Assembly: GCA_050084515.1 (NCBI GenBank)
Contig: CM114271.1
Span: 53,196,001 to 53,260,000, forward strand
Direction: 5' to 3'
Origin: Blasia pusilla
Taxonomy: Eukaryota > Marchantiophyta > Marchantiopsida > Blasiales
Length of the DNA: 64,000 nucleotides
The notes under the pieces were generated by a model. It worked only from the letters and a program-made list of their open reading frames with translations. It ran no database searches and was not told the origin of the DNA. The translations under genes were made by a program, and so were the position numbers. Below are positions 60,201-64,000 of this stretch, one piece after another (within the stretch, counting starts at the first letter, position 1; the number at the start of each line of letters is the position of its first letter).

Positions 60201-63200
60201 CTAATTGATTGACTATACATGTATCAGGTTATGTTTGACACAGTTGGGCCTGAGCTGCAAATCATAAACAAGGGTGAGCAAGCTATCAAATTGATGGTTG
60301 ATGAATTTGTGATATTGACGCCTGATCTTACTCAACAAGCGTCGTCAGCTATTATGCCGATTAACTACCCGGAACTGGCAAATGTGAGAACATGTTGCAA
60401 CAGTCTGACCCTCTCATGACAGTTCAGTTAGAATGACAAGCTTAGTTTGAAAGTTGGTGGACTCAGGAATGCTGCTGTATAGTACTAGTGTATTACTCCG
60501 GTTGCGGGCCTACTGTTTTATTCACAGCTGTTTCAATGTTCCCTTGTCTTAGAGACTTAATTTGTTCAGTTTATTCAGCCTACTTTGATTATTAGGGATT
60601 GCAATGTCATGGGTTTAACCTAAAGGGGGTTTCTATCTGAAGTCCTGTGGGCTTTTCCTACTGTCAAATTTTGCCTCTGCAGGTGGTGAAGCCCAAAGAT
60701 ACCATCTTTGTTGGAGAGTATCTTTTCACTGGAAGTGAATCAACATCAGTCTGGCTTGAGGTACTTCCCAAACTCATGCCCTACATGATAACACAGCTTA
60801 GTCGTGGGTTGTGTATTTATTCCTCGCAATTTTTGGTGGTACCTGAATATCTTGGATGCTTGATGACAGGTTGTGGAGGTCCAGAACATGAACGTGAAAT
60901 GTCTGGTGAAGAACTCTGCCACGTTAACTGGAATGCTGTTCACTGCACATGCAAGCCAAATACCTGTTGGCCTCCCAACTTTGTCAGAGGTTGACAAAGA
61001 AGTAAGTGCCTTTCTGATGGCCTGGACGTTTGACAATGGAATTGGGGCCTTATTCAGAAGATGTCTAAAAGTAAAGCAGCTGAATATTATGCAAGGGGAA
61101 GATACTCTACTTGCTGTCATTCAAATGAAGGGGGGGTCTTGGCAGTTTTCTGCACATTCAACTCGATGCAGTCATCTGCCCATATTTCCGCAAGGATTTG
61201 AGCATAGCTTTTGTCTGGATATGTGCAGACGATCGCAAAGTGGGGAGTGAGAAACAACATTGACTTTGTCTCCCTGTCATACACCAGGCATGCTGAGGAT
61301 GTTCGACAGGTTTGTAGTTCTTGTGACCATTCCTAATATTTGTTCGCTGATGCTTGTGTCAGTGAGTCTTTACTTTCAGGTTTTGGTGTTTTGTTATGAT
61401 GGGGTTTCCAGTAAAGAGCCAAAAGTTGAGCTTGAGCTTTGGCTGTGAGCAGGCACGCTCTCATCTGTCGAAATTAGGAGATTTGTACCAGACTCAAGTT
61501 TTTGCTAAAATCGAAAACGTGGAGGTATGTAGTATGCATTTTCCAGAATGGTCCCTGTGCATCAAAGGTGACCAAGATATCTGACTTGAACTTTGTGATT
61601 TCATGGCTTGACACGAAAGCTGGATCCAGGTTGATGTCTATCAGCACATTGTTTTTTGAGATCAAGTAACCATGATGTCTGTTTACTGCACCCATGTCTT
61701 CTGGAAGCTGAGAAATGCTGCTCATGGAAAGGGGTCGTCTGACCAAGCCGTATTTTTGACATATTGTTTATATGTCCAGGGTTTGAAGCACTTTGATGAG
61801 ATCTTGAAAGAGGCGGATGGTATCATTTTGTCTCGTGGAAACCTTGGTATTGATCTTCCACCAGAGAAGGTGAGTTTGTTAGTTTGCCTATGGTTTGCGT
61901 TTGGTCTCAGAGTAAAAGGAGCGTTGAAATCATTAATGCAAGCTTTGTGTTCTTTCTGGCTTAGCAAACAATTAAGTAGATTTCTATTGTACTACCTGAT
62001 CTTGAGGAGGGAAGCCTTCGATATCTTACTGATCGAGGCTTTGTTCAGTTTCTCAAAGTTCCCACATTTGCTTGTTTATAACTGATTACTTGAAGGGTTC
62101 AACAGATGTAATACAAAAGTTTTGACCATAATGCACTTTTCCTACTATATTAGATTATACTCAAACCTGCATCATTTGGCAGGTGTTTCTGTTCCAAAAG
62201 GCTGCACTCCATAAGTGCAACATGGCAGGAAAACCTGCCATTATCACTCGAGTGGTGGACTCAATGACCGACACCCCTCGTCCAACGCGAGCAGAAGCGA
62301 CTGATGTTGCCAATGCTGTTCTGGATGGTAGGTGCATCTGAATTGGTTGTTGTGCTTTGCCTCTGTCCATTTTGTCCATTCTTGGATTCTCTGGTGGCTG
62401 CTGGATAATGGGGCTGTGGAGGTCCCTTATCTCCAAACCCTTTTCGTGTAAAGTCATCTCTCTCACTCTTTAGCGTCAGGTTGGTACGCGTGTGGGTGTA
62501 TACTTATAAAGCAATGTCAGCTGGCTGTAATGTAAATGTAGTATTGGAAATGTAGCTTGTTTCCTCCTGAAAGTCACTGATCAGTAGATCTTATTATATG
62601 GGCATGGAAAGAATAGCTCCCATTTCAGTTCTTAGCATAAAGATGCATTTTTACTCGCCTGCAAAGTTTTTTGATATTTTTTGGCTGACAAAGATGCTGC
62701 AGAAAAACCTGAAAGTGCTTGAGATTTCTACTTCTTTGATGATGTTGTCAACCAGTGTTGAAGAGATCAAAATGCTTTCTCTTGTCCACTTGCATCATCC
62801 CCACTAAGTGTCAATGGGGTGTCCGTTGACTCTTTGTTTTTGTTTGGGATTATTAAGCACACGCCATACCTTGATCATATTCACTACGCAGGCGTATAGT
62901 AAGGATGCTTAATCTTGTAAATCTTGTGCCCTTATGTTCATCCGCAAGTTCTCAGATGCCATAATTCCACTAGAACAAGCTCCTAAATTTAGGTGAATTG
63001 GAAACAGGTGCTGATGGAATTCTACTAGGAGCAGAAACTCTCAGGGGTTTGTATCCAGTGGAAACAATCACAATTGTCCAAAAGATATGTGCAGAGGTGA
63101 GTCTTCTACTAGTCTCTTTGGATCGTTGCATGTTTGTAATTCTCCTTTTGTGATGTCATGGTGGCTGTGGGGTGATGTGTATGCTGTTCAGGGTTTAGCA

Positions 63201-64000
63201 GTGGATGTGCTGGAATGACAAAGGAATCTTCAATAAACTTGCAATCTCTTATTGGATTATGTTGAGCATAGGTGGAGAAGGCAGTAGTTGCTCTGGGCTC
63301 TGTTTAGGTTGTAGAATATTTCTCTAAGTAGTCTGGCATGATGAGCCTTCCTTCCGGAGTTTATTGATGGAACTACCTCGCAAGTGACCAGGCGGAAAAG
63401 GTCTTCAACCAAGCTGTTTTCTTCAAGAAGACTGTTAAGGCTGTAGGAGAACCTATGGCTCATCTCGAATCTATTGCATCCTCAGCTGTAAGATCAGCTT
63501 CCCTCGTTTATTTGATCACCAGCTTAGCTTGCCTTTTGGAGGATGCAGCATCCTTTGTTCTGGATACCCATCCAGTATGAGGCTGCATTGATATATACCC
63601 TCAGGGAACAATTTTTCTTTCAGGAAGATGGTTTTCAATTTTTTGTTAGGTGTTATGATTCATCATGTTAAACAGGGGATCCAACCTTCCCAATTACTAA
63701 TGCGATTAATCTCTGTTGCTTGCTCTCACATGGTTGTCCAAATCACAGGTTAGAGCTGGAACTAAAGTAAGAGCATCAGTGATTGTTGTCTTCACATCAT
63801 CTGGAAGAGCTGCTCGGTATATCACTAACAAATCACCTGTCTGTTGATAAGGCTTGGTATGATCAAAATTTTACTGATCTTTCTGTCCAGGGTTTCATCT
63901 AGTTTGACAATGAAGAAGTTATAGGGACCTGCATTTGGAGAATTTTCTTTTGATATCTATTAGGAGAAGGGTTTCATGGTGGGAGTGTTTCTCTTGAAGA
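57203..64000 (+). CDS. Cytosolic pyruvate kinase, 3' end beyond window
   Basis: Thirteen exons are visible: 57203-57271, 59075-59171, 59477-59574, 60228-60383, 60683-60760, 60870-61001, 61229-61309, 61453-61524, 61780-61869, 62183-62327, 63008-63096, 63392-63487 and 63749-63816. They are all in phase and total 423 residues of about 520. The enzyme makes pyruvate and ATP from phosphoenolpyruvate and ADP in glycolysis. The start [20 protein letters not shown] and the lack of a transit peptide mark the plant cytosolic type. The barrel motifs are [38 protein letters not shown] with the catalytic Lys, [15 protein letters not shown], and [20 protein letters not shown]. Compared with the textbook enzyme, several metal-site residues differ (FDF for LNF, GNLG for GDLG, TVGPE for TKGPE), as in one plant subgroup. 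The 1.8-kb first intron may hold regulatory sequence. The allosteric domain is only partly present. Confidence 0.93.

Overview
This window is nuclear DNA of a land plant. The evidence is two intron-rich, full-length-looking genes of plant-specific type (an NPH3/RPT2-like BTB-NPH3 protein and a plant-cytosolic-type pyruvate kinase), a third gene for a plant-type alpha-crystallin-domain protein, GT-AG introns, GA/CT-rich 5' leaders and large AT-rich stretches packed with decayed transposons. The style of the retroelements suggests a non-seed plant (moss or lycophyte-like), but I cannot fix the species from sequence alone.

Layout. 1-3.1 kb: AT-rich flank, then several diverged, partly nested copies of one LTR. 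2.57-13.69 kb: a minus-strand Ty3/gypsy-type element (LTR, PHD finger, integrase, RNase H, RT fragment) cut in two by an 8.4-kb CACTA-type DNA transposon (5272-13646) with a perfect 3-bp target duplication; the CACTA element carries subterminal AGTCAT repeats, a 42-bp minisatellite, a 104-bp (AG)n tract and 655-bp tandem repeats, and no transposase that I can see. 13.69-21.43 kb: a second, plus-strand copy of the same Ty3/gypsy family, head to head with the first. Its order is gag (two zinc knuckles), protease, a C5-cytosine DNA methyltransferase domain, reverse transcriptase, RNase H, integrase and a terminal PHD finger. All of these carry stops or frameshifts. 22.3-22.6 kb: a scrap of a third copy.

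23-27 kb: a two-coding-exon gene for an alpha-crystallin-domain (HSP20-like) protein resembling plant IDM2/IDM3-type proteins. 28.9-29.7 kb: a minus-strand LINE reverse-transcriptase scrap. 30-44 kb: AT-rich, gene-poor DNA with an unidentified minus-strand coding remnant (32.3-33.7 kb), short tandem and dispersed repeats and an isolated GC-rich hairpin block near 39.6 kb. 44.3-50.9 kb: promoter/leader region with three perfect hairpins, then the four-coding-exon NPH3-like gene. 51-56.8 kb: GC-richer intergenic DNA with no gene I can defend. 57.2-64 kb: the first 13 coding exons of a cytosolic pyruvate kinase; its last roughly 100 residues lie beyond the right edge.

The main point of interest is the retroelement: a DNA methyltransferase between protease and reverse transcriptase, combined with a chromatin-reader PHD finger behind the integrase. 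That is a mobile element carrying both a potential DNA-methylation writer and a potential histone reader. The two copies here are dead, but the domain order and catalytic motifs can still be read. The three host genes are unrelated to each other in function; they are neighbours, not a pathway.
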